64,000 nt of DNA from Pseudomonas mosselii (GCF_005796105.1 NZ_VAUO01000002.1:1-64000), one strand, 5' to 3'; counted from the stretch's first letter, positions 33,291 through 43,634 are shown. Translations and numbers: made by a program. The notes: generated by a model not told the origin, from the sequence alone.

Positions 33291-36200
33291 TCAGTCCGCC
33301 AACCACCCCCACTCCCAGTGCCGCAGGTTGTCGTCGCGCAGCACGAAGTCGCGCATCACCGCCTCGCGCAACTCATCCCCCATGCGGTAGCTGGCTGCCG
33401 GGTCGCTCAAGTGCATGCGGATCGCCTTCAACCATTCCTCAGTGCTGTTGCTGTATACCCGAGTACACGGCAAGTAGCCGCGATAGGCTTCGGTATCGGT
33501 GCAGATGGTCGGGTAGCCGCAGGCGCCGTACTCCAACAGGCGCAGGTTGCTCTTGCAGTCGTTGAAGATATGGAATTCCAACGGTGCCAGGGCCAGGTCC
33601 AAGTTGAGGCTGGCAAGCTTGGCCGGATACGCCTGCAGCGGCACGCCCGGGTGGTACTCGTGGATATACGGCTTGAGCGCCTCTGGGCACATGCCGAAGA
33701 ACACCCACTCCACCTCGTTCGCCAGCTCGCGCACCACCTCGGCAATGATCTCCAGGTCGCCGCTGTGGCTGGTGCCGCCACCCCAGCCCACACGCGGCTT
33801 GCTGGAGCTGCCACGGCGGCTCGGCGGCAGGTTGGTCCACAGGTGCGGCGCGAGCATGTTGGGCACCACGCGGATATCGCGATGCATGTCGGCCAGGGCG
33901 TTGGCCAGCGCCTGGGTGGTTACCACCACCCGGTCGCACAGGCCAATGCCGCGGCGCAGGTGCTGCTCGATATCGGCTGGCTTGTTACGGGCGTGGGTAT
34001 TCTTCTTCGGCGCGCTGAGCACATAGTCGTCAATCTCGTAGACCCGGCGGGCATTGGAGAAACGCGCGATGCGCTCAATGTCACGCACCGAGTCATCGGC
34101 ATGGCGCAGTTGCAGGATGATCACGTCAGGGTCCATGCGCGCCAACTGCACGACGCTGGGCGACTCATAGGCGATGCGCCCGACCACCCGACCGGCTGCC
34201 TCCAATTGTTGGAACGGCTGACTGACCCGATAGTGGCCTACAGCGGTATCGTTGACCGGCAAACCCAGCACGGACGGCAGCGCCCGCGCGCACAGCGGGT
34301 TCCAGCTGCCGCGTAGGCTCGGTTCGAGGCTGAAGTCGGCGGTGGCCAAGCTAAGACTTGGGTTATAGGCCGGATCGCGCACCACCTTGCTCAACCAGCG
34401 CTCGCAGAACGCCTGCTGCTGCTCCAGCGCCTGCTCCGGGTCAAGCGGCGTGCCCGGCGCGGTCGCGCCAGCCTTGAGCAGCAACGCATACGGCGTGCCC
34501 ACCACCAGATAACCCAGGCGCCCGGCGCGCAGACACAGGTCCAGCTCAGCCAGCCCCTGGGCCAACGCCTGGCCGGCAAGCCCGCCCAACTCGTCGAACA
34601 CAGCCTTACGCACCATCAGGCAGTCGCCGCCGACCGCGCTCCAGTTCTGCACCACCTGCAAGCGTTGCAGATAGCCTCGGGCTTGCAGCTCCTCACCGGC
34701 GAACGCAGGGCCTGCAACGCTGGAAACACCCAGCACGCGCCCCACCTCGACAACCCGGCCCTGCACATCGATCAGCTTGGCACCGACCACCGCCACCTCA
34801 GGGCGACGGGCATGCTGCAACAGCTCCTGAAGCCAATGCTCATCGAACACCTGCAGCGAAGCGTCGAGCAAAAGCAAGTACTCGCCGCGCGCTTGGCCGG
34901 CCGCCGCATCGAGCAGCGACTCACGCGACTGCTGGCCCGGCAGGCGCACCACGCGCAGCATCTGCGCATCCAGCTCGCCCATGGCCTGCAACCACGCCTC
35001 GACGTCTTGATCCTGGGACTGGTCCGCCACCAGTAACACTTCGTAATGGCCATGGGTATGTTCGATCAGCGACTGCACGCAGGCGTGCAAGCGTGCAAGC
35101 TCGGCGGTCGCCGGGACGATCACCGAGACCAGCGGGCTGCCCTCGTGCAGGTAGTCAACCCGGTTGAGCAGCGGCATGTCGTCATGGCGGATGCGATGGG
35201 CCACGCCAAGCCGCTCCAAGTGCGCCGCCAACACCGGCTCGCTCTGCGCCTCGACCACTGGCAACGACAGCCACTGGGCGAAACTGAAGGTCGATTGCAC
35301 CAGGATTTCGGCGATATGCTCCACCGCCTGCGGTCCACGCTGCTCGACCAGGCGCCAGAGCAGATCGTGCGGTGACAGCTCGGCGAACTGACTGGCAAAA
35401 CCGCCAAGGTCCACAACGGCGTCGCGGGCAAATGCCAGGGTCCGTCCGACGTAGGGATAGCTGCGCAGCAAGTCGAGGTTGAAATCAGGTTTGAAAACCG
35501 GCTCGCCAGGCTTGCCATCCACCCAGCAGCCTTCGTCGCTGTAAATGCATGCCACACCTGGAAACACCGCGGCGCGTTCGGCCAGCAGCAGCAGCGCGGC
35601 CTCGTCCAGCTGATCACCGGCACGCAACAGGTAGATCCAGTCAGCCTCCGGCAGCGAGACCAACACCTGATTGACCTGCCGCGACCAGTCCTGCTGCAAC
35701 GGTTGATGGATCAGCGCGAGGTCGCTGCTCGGCACGTGCTCAGCCAGCACCACGCAGGCATGCACCGGGTACAGCTGTGCCTCCAGGCTAGCGAGGGTCT
35801 GTGCCAGGGCCTGGGCATCACCGGCACTATCCAGCACCACCGGGACGATCCGTGGCTGACGCGGCCAGGCCGCGACGGTCTGCGGCAGCAAGCGGCGCTG
35901 CACATCGCTGAAGTGTCGCGCCGCCAACCAATGTTCGTAGAGTTCGGCGTAGCTTTCGCAATCGCTGCCCACGCGGCCTTTCAGGCGCATCTGCCAGTTG
36001 CTGATGACGCGTACCAGGCACAGTTCCTGCCAGTTGCGCGGCTGCTGGGCGGCCTCCTGCACCGGCACATAACGCACCCATCCGCTGGCCGGCGCGGCTT
36101 CGCCGCTGCGCGCAGCGAGCATTTGCATCAGCCAGCGCCATTCCTGGGCCTGCGCTTGGGCCACCGCCTCTTGCTTGCTCAGGCGCTGCGGATGCAGGCG

Positions 36201-36857
36201 CTCGATCAGCCCGGGCTCGCTGAGCATGACCATGTTGGCGCGCCGCATCAGGCACACGAACAGCGCAAGGTCGAGCAGTGCGACGAAGGTCATGCCTTCA
36301 CCGGTCAATGCCTGCAAGAACCCCAGGGCCTGTTCGCGACGCATCAGCGCGGCAGAGAAGTTACCGATAAAATTCACCGGCCGGCCATCGAGCAACGCCA
36401 GCATGTCCTCGCCCTTGAACAGGCTGTCGACGGCGGCGAAACGGGTATTGGCCACACGCATGGGCAGGATGTAGTTGTTCTCGTCGCACAGCACGCGCTG
36501 GGACAGCACCAGGCCGACCTCCTCATGCGCCAGCAGCACCTCGGCCTGGCGCTCCACGCACAGCGGGAACAGGCGGTCGTCATCGCACAGCACCTTGACC
36601 AGCTCGCCGCGGGCCAGCCCCACCGCGTGCAGCAGGTTGCCGACGAAGCCCTTGCGCGACGAATTGCGCACAAAGCGCAGGCGCGGATCATCCTGCACGG
36701 CGCGGACGATGGCTTCGATCTCCTCGCCCTCGCTGTCGTCGCATACCAGCACTTCCAGCGCGGGGTAACTCTGGCCGAGGGCGCTTTGCAGCGCCATGGC
36801 GAAGAATCGAGGGTTGTAGGCGGGAATGACGATGCTGACCAGTGGCTTTTCGTTCAC
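33291..36857 (-). CDS. Four-module flagellin glycosyltransferase (Fgt1-like)
   Basis: A 1188-aa cytosolic protein. Module 1 (about 5-230): GT2 (PLVSIVIPAYNPRFFAMALQSAL; ELVKVLCDDDRLF). Module 2 (about 340-560): GT2-like, with TLASLEAQLYPVHACVV and YSDEGCWVDG. Module 3 (about 575-830): GT2 (PLVSVIVPATAELARLHACVQSL; YLLLLDASLQVFD). Module 4 (about 870-1188): GT4/GT-B-like unit (VGHYRVSQPFQQLEAAGRV; NLRLLEYGACGYPTICTD). The position after flgL corresponds to P. syringae fgt1. The start is a GTG with AAGG about 8 bases upstream, and no ATG gives a full GT2 N-terminus. Its only visible upstream space holds the flgL terminator. Confidence 0.85.
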   Translation of the reverse strand: MNEKPLVSIVIPAYNPRFFAMALQSALGQSYPALEVLVCDDSEGEEIEAIVRAVQDDPRLRFVRNSSRKGFVGNLLHAVGLARGELVKVLCDDDRLFPLCVERQAEVLLAHEEVGLVLSQRVLCDENNYILPMRVANTRFAAVDSLFKGEDMLALLDGRPVNFIGNFSAALMRREQALGFLQALTGEGMTFVALLDLALFVCLMRRANMVMLSEPGLIERLHPQRLSKQEAVAQAQAQEWRWLMQMLAARSGEAAPASGWVRYVPVQEAAQQPRNWQELCLVRVISNWQMRLKGRVGSDCESYAELYEHWLAARHFSDVQRRLLPQTVAAWPRQPRIVPVVLDSAGDAQALAQTLASLEAQLYPVHACVVLAEHVPSSDLALIHQPLQQDWSRQVNQVLVSLPEADWIYLLRAGDQLDEAALLLLAERAAVFPGVACIYSDEGCWVDGKPGEPVFKPDFNLDLLRSYPYVGRTLAFARDAVVDLGGFASQFAELSPHDLLWRLVEQRGPQAVEHIAEILVQSTFSFAQWLSLPVVEAQSEPVLAAHLERLGVAHRIRHDDMPLLNRVDYLHEGSPLVSVIVPATAELARLHACVQSLIEHTHGHYEVLLVADQSQDQDVEAWLQAMGELDAQMLRVVRLPGQQSRESLLDAAAGQARGEYLLLLDASLQVFDEHWLQELLQHARRPEVAVVGAKLIDVQGRVVEVGRVLGVSSVAGPAFAGEELQARGYLQRLQVVQNWSAVGGDCLMVRKAVFDELGGLAGQALAQGLAELDLCLRAGRLGYLVVGTPYALLLKAGATAPGTPLDPEQALEQQQAFCERWLSKVVRDPAYNPSLSLATADFSLEPSLRGSWNPLCARALPSVLGLPVNDTAVGHYRVSQPFQQLEAAGRVVGRIAYESPSVVQLARMDPDVIILQLRHADDSVRDIERIARFSNARRVYEIDDYVLSAPKKNTHARNKPADIEQHLRRGIGLCDRVVVTTQALANALADMHRDIRVVPNMLAPHLWTNLPPSRRGSSSKPRVGWGGGTSHSGDLEIIAEVVRELANEVEWVFFGMCPEALKPYIHEYHPGVPLQAYPAKLASLNLDLALAPLEFHIFNDCKSNLRLLEYGACGYPTICTDTEAYRGYLPCTRVYSNSTEEWLKAIRMHLSDPAASYRMGDELREAVMRDFVLRDDNLRHWEWGWLAD

Positions 36858-36871
36858 GATGACGACCTTGC

Positions 36872-36907
36872 AAAAAAAATGCGCCGCACCTGACGGTGGC
36901 GGCGCAT
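36872..36907 (-). terminator. Intrinsic terminator after flgL
   Basis: ATGCGCCGC at 36879-36887 pairs with GCGGCGCAT at 36899-36907; on minus the second arm runs into eight T residues. A strong terminator that ends flgFGHIJKL 24 bases past the flgL stop. Confidence 0.9.
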
Positions 36908-36930
36908 GGTTGACGACGCGTCAGGCGCGG

Positions 36931-38502
36931 TCAGATGTAGTTGACCAGCGACAGACTCGCCACCTTGGCATAGGCCTGCAACGAGGCCTGGAGCATGTTG
37001 GTCTGCATCTGCAGGCGCAGCATGACGGTGGCCGGATCGCTGTCGCGAATCGAGCTTTGGGTCTTGGTATTCTCACCGCTCAGGGCTTCGTTGGTTTCGG
37101 CCTGCACGTCCAGTGCCTGACCACGACCACCAATGGCGCTGATGGAGGAAGACACCTGATTGGTGGCACTGCTGATGTTGCCGATAGCCGAATCCAGCGC
37201 AGCCTTGAATTTCTGCGTGGCCGCCGGGTCGCCATCGATAGGCGTGTTCAGCGCGGTGCGCAGTTGGCCGATGGTGTCCAGGATGTTCTGGGTCTGGTGG
37301 GTATCGACCTTGACGCCGAACGAATCACCAGCCGCTGGCGCGCCGGACAGCTCGAACTCCACGCCCATGGCCGTGGCGGTGGTGCCACTCAGAGTTCCAC
37401 TGGTGACAGGACGGCTGTTGGCGGTCACGGGCGATGCGTACAGCTCGAAATCAGTGGCGCTGGTGAACTTGAGCACCGCACCTTCCGGGAACGCTGCCTT
37501 GTAGGCCGCCTGGTCGGTGATGGTGGCGTCAGTGATCTGCGCAGAAGAACTGTTGCCGGCGCTACGGGTACCGCTGATCTGATCGGCCTTGGAGCTCAGG
37601 CTGAAGGTGTGGCCGGCGATGGCCGCATCCGGGTCGGCGGCGTCGCCCGCCTGGAAACTGACAGCCAGACGCAGGTCGACCCCGCGGAAGCTGATCATGG
37701 TGTTGTCGCCGTTAGGGTCGAACTTGCCGCCCTGGGTGGCTTCCAGGGTCACGTCGTTGCCGCTGGCATCGGTGATCTTGAACTGCGTGCTGCTGGTGAA
37801 CTCGATGCTGTAGGGCTCGCCGCTACGGAAGCGGTCGTTGTACACCGAGCTGCCCGACACCTGGCCATTGGACAGGCTAACGCGACCGTCATCGGTGGCC
37901 GGCGAGGTCAGTTGAGTTTCGCTGCGGCTGGTGTTCAGTGCCTGCTCGAACGCATCGTAGCCGGTCTCGTTGGCCGCCAGGGTCAAAGCATCGCCGACCT
38001 GCAGCTTGAGCTGGGTCTGGTCGCCCTGGTAGGTGTAGGTGCCGTCAGCGTTGCGCACATAGGGCTGGGTGTCACCCTTGGAGCCCGAGAACAGGTACTT
38101 GCCGTTCTCATCCTTGCTGTTCATCAGCGAGAACAGCTGTTGCTCCAGCGCCTCCAGCTCCGCAGCGTTGGATTTACGGTCGTCGTCGGTCATGCCCGCG
38201 TTACCCGAACTCACCGCCAGTTCGTTGACACGCTGCAGAATATGCCCGATTGAGGTCAGCGTGCTTTCGGCCGAGCCCAGCGAGTTACGCACGCTGACGA
38301 TGTTGTCGCTGTACTGCTTGAGCATGTTCTGCTGCTGCTCAAGCTGTAACAGGCGCGCGGCACCGACCGGATCGTCGGCGGCAGTGCGCACGCGGATACC
38401 GTCGCTGGCCTCCTGACGGGTCTTGTCCAGGCTGGCGAAGTTGCGCTGATAGTTGGCGCTGGTGGTGTTGTAGAACTGCGAAGTAGAGATGCGTACGCTC
38501 AC
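36931..38502 (-). CDS. flgL: Flagellar hook-filament junction protein FlgL
   Basis: FlgL (HAP3) links hook and filament. The 523-aa product has flagellin-like ends: RISTSQFYNTTSANYQRN at the N-terminus and a C-terminal helix ending MLRLQMQTNMLQASLQAYAKVASLSLVNYI. The middle (about 190-400) is longer than in enteric FlgL, which is usual for Pseudomonas. GTG start at 38502 with AAGGAA about 9 bases upstream, since no ATG is available near the conserved N-terminus. It follows flgK by 13 bases. Confidence 0.95.
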   Translation of the reverse strand: MSVRISTSQFYNTTSANYQRNFASLDKTRQEASDGIRVRTAADDPVGAARLLQLEQQQNMLKQYSDNIVSVRNSLGSAESTLTSIGHILQRVNELAVSSGNAGMTDDDRKSNAAELEALEQQLFSLMNSKDENGKYLFSGSKGDTQPYVRNADGTYTYQGDQTQLKLQVGDALTLAANETGYDAFEQALNTSRSETQLTSPATDDGRVSLSNGQVSGSSVYNDRFRSGEPYSIEFTSSTQFKITDASGNDVTLEATQGGKFDPNGDNTMISFRGVDLRLAVSFQAGDAADPDAAIAGHTFSLSSKADQISGTRSAGNSSSAQITDATITDQAAYKAAFPEGAVLKFTSATDFELYASPVTANSRPVTSGTLSGTTATAMGVEFELSGAPAAGDSFGVKVDTHQTQNILDTIGQLRTALNTPIDGDPAATQKFKAALDSAIGNISSATNQVSSSISAIGGRGQALDVQAETNEALSGENTKTQSSIRDSDPATVMLRLQMQTNMLQASLQAYAKVASLSLVNYI

Positions 38503-38515
38503 GATCTACGATTCC

Positions 38516-40570
38516 TTAAAGACTGTTGATCAGGGTGGCGAAGGTTTCCTGGGCCGCCTTGATGATCTGCGACGACGCGGTGTAGTACTGCTGGAACTTG
38601 ATCAGGTTGCCGGTCTCTTCATCGACCGACACCCCTGACAAGTTGTCGCGGGCATCCAGTGCCGACTTCTTCAGCGCGGTGGTGGCGTCACTGTCCATCT
38701 GCGCCTGCCCCGTCTTGCCGCCGACGTTGGACACAAGCTTTGCGTAAGCGTCAGTGAAGCTGATGCCCTTGCCATCGGCATTCACCTCGACCGTGGGCTT
38801 GGTCTGCAGATCGAGCACCGATTGGGCGTTGCGGTTGTCGGCCGAGCCCGAGGCAGTCAGCGACACGGTGAAGCTATCGCCGGTCTTGGGCACACCCGCC
38901 ACGTTCATCTCGAAACCGAAGGTCTTCTGGGTAACGCCATCGGCTTCATAAATCGGGTTGCCACTGGCATCGACCATCGGCACCGACAGCTGCAGGGCGT
39001 TGTCCTGGCCCGGCACGATGGTGCCGCTGCCGATGTTGTTGCCTTGGGCGTCGAACAGGGTGTAGGCCTGCGGCGAAGCGGTGTCGTCGCCGAACACCAA
39101 CTTGACCGGGGTGGAGTACTTCAAGCCCGTCTGCAAATCAGCCTTCTGGGTGGCATCGTAGATGTCCACCAGTGAGGTCAACGTCGGCTGGGTAATCGAG
39201 CCAGTGCCTTTGTTGCCCGAACCGCTGACGGCGGTAAGGGGCGCGGCCATAGCCAGGCGCTTGGGATCGGTCAGGGTCGCATTGATACTCGCAGCTTCGT
39301 TGCGGGTCGGGGTGATCTTGAAGCTGTCACCGGCGCTCATTCCACCGCCATTGAGCGACAGGCTGAAGCCGTCGATCACCGGCGCCGGGTCGTCGCTCAG
39401 GTCGTAGCTGCCCATGTCGGTGCCTTCGGGCAGCTTGCGCACGGTGTAGCCAGTAGCACTGGTGAAGGTCACCTGGTAATCGCTGGTGCTCAGCTTGCCG
39501 GTGTCCTTGATGGTCACGTCGAGGTTGCCGGAACCTGCGCTGTTGCCAGTCTTGGCGACACTGCGGTTGGCGATGGACTTGGCGCTGTTGATGTCGGCGA
39601 ACAGACTGGCGCCGAACTCGCCGTTCTTGTCGATGCCTTGGCCCAGTTGACGGTTGATGGCATCGGCCACCACCAGCGCCACGCGCCCCAGCTCGTTGAG
39701 CGCCGGGTCCAGGGTTTCCTTGCGGTAGCGGATCAGGCCGCCCAGTTCACCACCGGTAGTGCTGTTGGTGATGTCCATTTGCGTCGAGCCGCGGTTGAGG
39801 ATCAGGCTCATGCGCGTCGGATCGGTGGCACTGGCGGCTACGCCGATGGTCTGGGTGGTGTTGCCCAATACCAACGCCTGGCCGTTCTTCAGGTAGATGT
39901 CGTAGTTGCCGTTCTTTTGCTCGACCACGTCGGCGCCGATCAGCGACGACAGTTGACGCACGGCACCGTCGCGTTGGTCCAGCAGGTCGTTGGGCTGGCC
40001 GGTGATGGCACCGACCTTGGAGATTTGCGCATTGAGGTCGGCGATGGTCGCAGTCAGGTTGTTCACCTGGGAGGCCAACGACGCCATGTTGCTGTTGATG
40101 TTGCTGTTCTGCTGGTTCAACTGCGAAGACAGGGTGTTGAAGCGTTTGGCCAGCGATTGCGCGCTGGTCAGGAGCAACTGGCGCGAGGCGTCTTCGGTTG
40201 GCTTGGCCGAGGCGTCCTGCAAGGCACTGAAGAAACTTTGCAGAGCCGCAGTGATACCGGTATCGGCACTGGACAGGGCTGTGTCCAGGGGCGTGATCTG
40301 GTTCAGGTACGAGGTAGCGTCGCTAGACAACGAGGTGGTAGTGCGCAGCTGGCTTTCCAGATAGGCGTTATAGACCCGGCGTACGTCGGCCAAGGTGGTG
40401 CCGGTGCCGATGAACACCTGGCCAACCTGTTGGCCACCCTTGGTTTTCTGCACGACCTGCTGGCGCGAGTAGCTCTCGACATCGGCATTGGCGATGTTGC
40501 TACCGAGGGTGTACAACCCCGACTGCGCAGCGCCAAGTCCCGACATACCAATGTTTAGCAAACTCGCCAT
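38516..40570 (-). CDS. flgK: Flagellar hook-associated protein FlgK
   Basis: FlgK (HAP1) is the first junction protein. The 684-aa product has the N-terminal rod/hook motif LLNIGMSGLGAAQSGLYTLGSNIANADVESYSRQ and C-terminal motif GVSVDEETGNLIKFQQYYTASSQIIKAAQETF. It is long because of a variable middle, common in this genus. Follows flgJ by 11 bases. Confidence 0.96.
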   Translation of the reverse strand: MASLLNIGMSGLGAAQSGLYTLGSNIANADVESYSRQQVVQKTKGGQQVGQVFIGTGTTLADVRRVYNAYLESQLRTTTSLSSDATSYLNQITPLDTALSSADTGITAALQSFFSALQDASAKPTEDASRQLLLTSAQSLAKRFNTLSSQLNQQNSNINSNMASLASQVNNLTATIADLNAQISKVGAITGQPNDLLDQRDGAVRQLSSLIGADVVEQKNGNYDIYLKNGQALVLGNTTQTIGVAASATDPTRMSLILNRGSTQMDITNSTTGGELGGLIRYRKETLDPALNELGRVALVVADAINRQLGQGIDKNGEFGASLFADINSAKSIANRSVAKTGNSAGSGNLDVTIKDTGKLSTSDYQVTFTSATGYTVRKLPEGTDMGSYDLSDDPAPVIDGFSLSLNGGGMSAGDSFKITPTRNEAASINATLTDPKRLAMAAPLTAVSGSGNKGTGSITQPTLTSLVDIYDATQKADLQTGLKYSTPVKLVFGDDTASPQAYTLFDAQGNNIGSGTIVPGQDNALQLSVPMVDASGNPIYEADGVTQKTFGFEMNVAGVPKTGDSFTVSLTASGSADNRNAQSVLDLQTKPTVEVNADGKGISFTDAYAKLVSNVGGKTGQAQMDSDATTALKKSALDARDNLSGVSVDEETGNLIKFQQYYTASSQIIKAAQETFATLINSL

Positions 40571-40581
40571 GGTTCAAGCCC

Positions 40582-41772
40582 TTAAAGTTTCGTGGTGGTA
40601 CCGAGCGACGCGTAGCTCTCGTACGACTTCATCTGTCTTGCGATCTGCGAGATCTTGCTGGCGTAGTTCGGGTCGGTTGCGTACCCGGCCTTTTGCAGCT
40701 CTCGCACGAACTGTTCTGGTTTATCGGCCGACTTCACCGCTTCTTGATAGCGCGAATTGTTCTGCAACAGGCTGACCAGGTCGTGGAAACTGTCTTGGTA
40801 CGAATCATACGAACGGAACGCGGCGGTTTCCTTGACGAACTGTCCATCGCGGAATTCGCTGGTGATCGCCCGCGCCTCGCCCCCTTGCCAGTTGCCGGTG
40901 GCCTTGATGCCGAACAGGTTGTGACTGCTGCTGCCATCGCTGTTGCGCATGACCGACTTGCCCCAGCCGGTTTCCAGGGCAGCCTGGGCCACCAGGTAGC
41001 GCGGGTCGATGCCGATGCGCTTGGCGGCTTGCTCAGCCATCGGCAGCATGGTGGCGACAAAGGCGTCACTGTCGGCGAAGGCTTTCTTCGGCGCCAGCGG
41101 CGGTTGCGCCACGGCCCGTCCGAGAATGCGCGTGCCGTCGGTGCCGACGCCGAAGGTCTGTGCCGGCTGCCAATCGCCCTTGACCACGCCATCGACCAGG
41201 GTTTGGCCGTCACGCAGCGGCAAAGCCGCCGTGTTGGGGGTGGCCGCCGACGGTACGATACCGGCCAGCAGGCGGTCGGTGAGCTTGCCTGGCAAGGCCA
41301 GACGGCGCGAGTTGAGCGCCGCCACGTCGTTGCGGTGCACGGTGGACTGGGTCGTATTGGCCTGCTCGTCCACTTTGGCGCCCCACAGCGTCGGGGCCTT
41401 GCCTTCGATACGCGGGAACGGGCTGGTGTTGACGGGAGCCGCCTTGTTCTTCGACAACTGCCGCACCAGCACATCCTGCAGGCCGATCCCGCCGCCCTCG
41501 CGAGACATGCTCACCGCCAGCTGCTGGTCGTACATGTCACGGTACTGCTTGACCGTCGAACTGTTCATCGGACTGTCTTCGTCAGCCAGCACGTCGGACG
41601 CCTTGCGCGAAGCCTTGAGCATCTCGCTGACGAACAGCGACTCGAACTCCTGGGCCACCTTACGCACGTTGGCATCGCTGTCGCGGTCACCATGCTTGAG
41701 CGAGTTCAGGCGATTGAGGTCAGTGAAGGCGCCACTGTCGGCGGGGCTGGAAACCAGGCTTTTCGGATTCAT
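40582..41772 (-). CDS. flgJ: Flagellar rod assembly protein / muramidase FlgJ
   Basis: The 396-aa two-domain FlgJ: N-terminal rod-capping domain (about 35-120, FESLFVSEMLKASRKASDVL; MYDQQLAVSMSREGGIGLQ-type pattern) and C-terminal GH73 peptidoglycan hydrolase (about 230-390, PRYLVAQAALETGWGKSVM with the catalytic Glu, then HNLFGIKATGNWQGG). Opens the cell wall for the rod. The linker of about 110 residues is longer than in Salmonella FlgJ. Confidence 0.95.
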   Translation of the reverse strand: MNPKSLVSSPADSGAFTDLNRLNSLKHGDRDSDANVRKVAQEFESLFVSEMLKASRKASDVLADEDSPMNSSTVKQYRDMYDQQLAVSMSREGGGIGLQDVLVRQLSKNKAAPVNTSPFPRIEGKAPTLWGAKVDEQANTTQSTVHRNDVAALNSRRLALPGKLTDRLLAGIVPSAATPNTAALPLRDGQTLVDGVVKGDWQPAQTFGVGTDGTRILGRAVAQPPLAPKKAFADSDAFVATMLPMAEQAAKRIGIDPRYLVAQAALETGWGKSVMRNSDGSSSHNLFGIKATGNWQGGEARAITSEFRDGQFVKETAAFRSYDSYQDSFHDLVSLLQNNSRYQEAVKSADKPEQFVRELQKAGYATDPNYASKISQIARQMKSYESYASLGTTTKL

Positions 41773-41783
41773 CAGCGGCGTCC

Positions 41784-42899
41784 TCAGATCACGATCAGGT
41801 CGGCCTGCAACGCACCGGCCTGTTTCAGGGCTTCGAGGATCGCCATCAGGTCGCCGGGGGCAGCGCCTACCTGGTTCACCGCACGGACGATCTCATCCAG
41901 CGTGGTGCCAGGGCCGAACTTGAACATCGGCTTGGCCTCTTGCTGGGCGTTGATTCGCGAGCGCGGCACCACGGCGGTCTGGCCGTTGGAGAGCGGGCCT
42001 GGCTGGCTGACGATTGGATCTTCGGTGATGGTCACCGTCAAGCTGCCGTGGGTGACCGCCGCAGGCGACACCTTGACGTTCTGACCGATCACGATGGTAC
42101 CGGTACGCGAGTTGATGATGACTTTGGCTACAGCCTGGCCGGGATCGATCTCCAGGTTCTCGAGGATCGACAGGTAATCGACCCGCTGGCTCGGATCCAT
42201 CGGCGCACTGACGCGCACCGAGCCGCCGTCCAAGGCCTGGGCCACGCCAGGACCGAGCAGTTCGTTGACTTTGTCGACGATACGCTTGGCGGTGGTGAAA
42301 TCGGGACGATTGAGGTTCAGGGTCAAGCTGTTGCCCTGGTTGAAACCACTCGGCACCGCACGCTCGACCGTGGCGCCGCCAGGAATCCGACCGGCCGACG
42401 GTACGTTGACGGTGATCTTCGAGCCGTCACGGCCTTCGGCATCGAAACCGCCAACCACCAGGTTGCCCTGGGCGATGGCGTAGACGTTGCCGTCGATCCC
42501 CTTGAGCGGGGTCATCAGCAGGCTGCCACCGCGCAGGCTCTTGGAGTTACCAATCGACGACACGGTGATATCGACTACCTGGCCTGGCTTGGCGAAGGCC
42601 GGCAAGTCCGCATGCACCGACACCGCAGCGACGTTCTTCAACTGCACGTTGCCCGAGCCTGCCGGCACCTTGATACCGAACTGCGAGAGCATGTTGTTGA
42701 AGGTCTGCAGGGTGAACGGGGTCTGGGTGGTCTGGTCGCCCGTACCGGCCAGGCCCACCACCAGACCGTAGCCGATCAGCTGGTTGGCACGTACGCCGGA
42801 AATGCTGGCGATATCCTTCAGACGCTCGGCATGGGCACCGAACGCGCAGGTCAGCAGGAGTGTCGCGGCAATCAACCGCCTAGCGTTGAACATGGTCAT
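41784..42899 (-). CDS. flgI: Flagellar P-ring protein FlgI
   Basis: FlgI forms the periplasmic P ring. The 371-aa precursor has a Sec signal peptide with cleavage after A-H-A (residue about 24), then the conserved [35 protein letters not shown] at 42899; a second ATG two codons later is possible. Seven bases after flgH. Confidence 0.96.
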   Translation of the reverse strand: MTMFNARRLIAATLLLTCAFGAHAERLKDIASISGVRANQLIGYGLVVGLAGTGDQTTQTPFTLQTFNNMLSQFGIKVPAGSGNVQLKNVAAVSVHADLPAFAKPGQVVDITVSSIGNSKSLRGGSLLMTPLKGIDGNVYAIAQGNLVVGGFDAEGRDGSKITVNVPSAGRIPGGATVERAVPSGFNQGNSLTLNLNRPDFTTAKRIVDKVNELLGPGVAQALDGGSVRVSAPMDPSQRVDYLSILENLEIDPGQAVAKVIINSRTGTIVIGQNVKVSPAAVTHGSLTVTITEDPIVSQPGPLSNGQTAVVPRSRINAQQEAKPMFKFGPGTTLDEIVRAVNQVGAAPGDLMAILEALKQAGALQADLIVI

Positions 42900-42905
42900 C
42901 CGTAC

Positions 42906-43601
42906 TCAGAAGGGCCAGAGCGGGCTGATAAAGAAGCGGTCCAGCCAACCGGGTTGGCTGGCATCGGCGAACGAACCGGTACCCGAATAGGTAATGCGCG
43001 CATCGGCCACACGGGTGGACGGTACGGTGTTGTCGGTGGCGATGTCGTCGGCACGGATCATGCCGGCGATGCGCACCAGCTCTTCACCGGTGTTCAGGGT
43101 CATCCACTTTTCGCCGCGCACGGCAATGATGCCGTTGGGCAACACCTCGGCCACGGTGACGGTGATCGAACCGGTCAGGGTGTTACCTTGCGAGGCGGTG
43201 CTAGCACCCTTGGTGGCCCGGGTGCCGCTGTAGCCAGCGTTCAGCGTAAGGTCGCCGCTGCCCAGCGGGTTGTTGGTGTTGGGCACGGCACCGAACAGCG
43301 AGGTCAGGCCGAGGTTCGCGGTGCTGTCCTTGGCAACCTGGGATCCGGCGTTCTTGCTCGCGGAGGTACGCTCGTTGAGGGTGATGGTGATGATGTCACC
43401 CACCCGGAACGCCTTGCGATCAGAATACAGGTTCTGCTCGAAGCCGGACTGGTAGATCGAACCGTTGTTGGCCGCCGCCGGCAACGGGGTGCGCGGTAGA
43501 ACCGGCGCGTAGTACGGGTCGTTGGGCTTGGGCGTCGGCGCGACGCAACCGGCCAACGACACCGCCCCCCCAAGGGCGAAAACGGACAACAGACGCTTCA
43601 T
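42906..43601 (-). CDS. flgH: Flagellar L-ring lipoprotein FlgH
   Basis: FlgH forms the outer-membrane L ring. The 231-aa precursor has a lipoprotein signal with lipobox L-A-G-C (Cys19) and the family blocks [22 protein letters not shown] and [21 protein letters not shown]. It sits 33 bases after flgG. Confidence 0.96.
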   Translation of the reverse strand: MKRLLSVFALGGAVSLAGCVAPTPKPNDPYYAPVLPRTPLPAAANNGSIYQSGFEQNLYSDRKAFRVGDIITITLNERTSASKNAGSQVAKDSTANLGLTSLFGAVPNTNNPLGSGDLTLNAGYSGTRATKGASTASQGNTLTGSITVTVAEVLPNGIIAVRGEKWMTLNTGEELVRIAGMIRADDIATDNTVPSTRVADARITYSGTGSFADASQPGWLDRFFISPLWPF

Positions 43602-43634
43602 GACACTTACCTCACGGTGTTACTGGCTCAGGGC

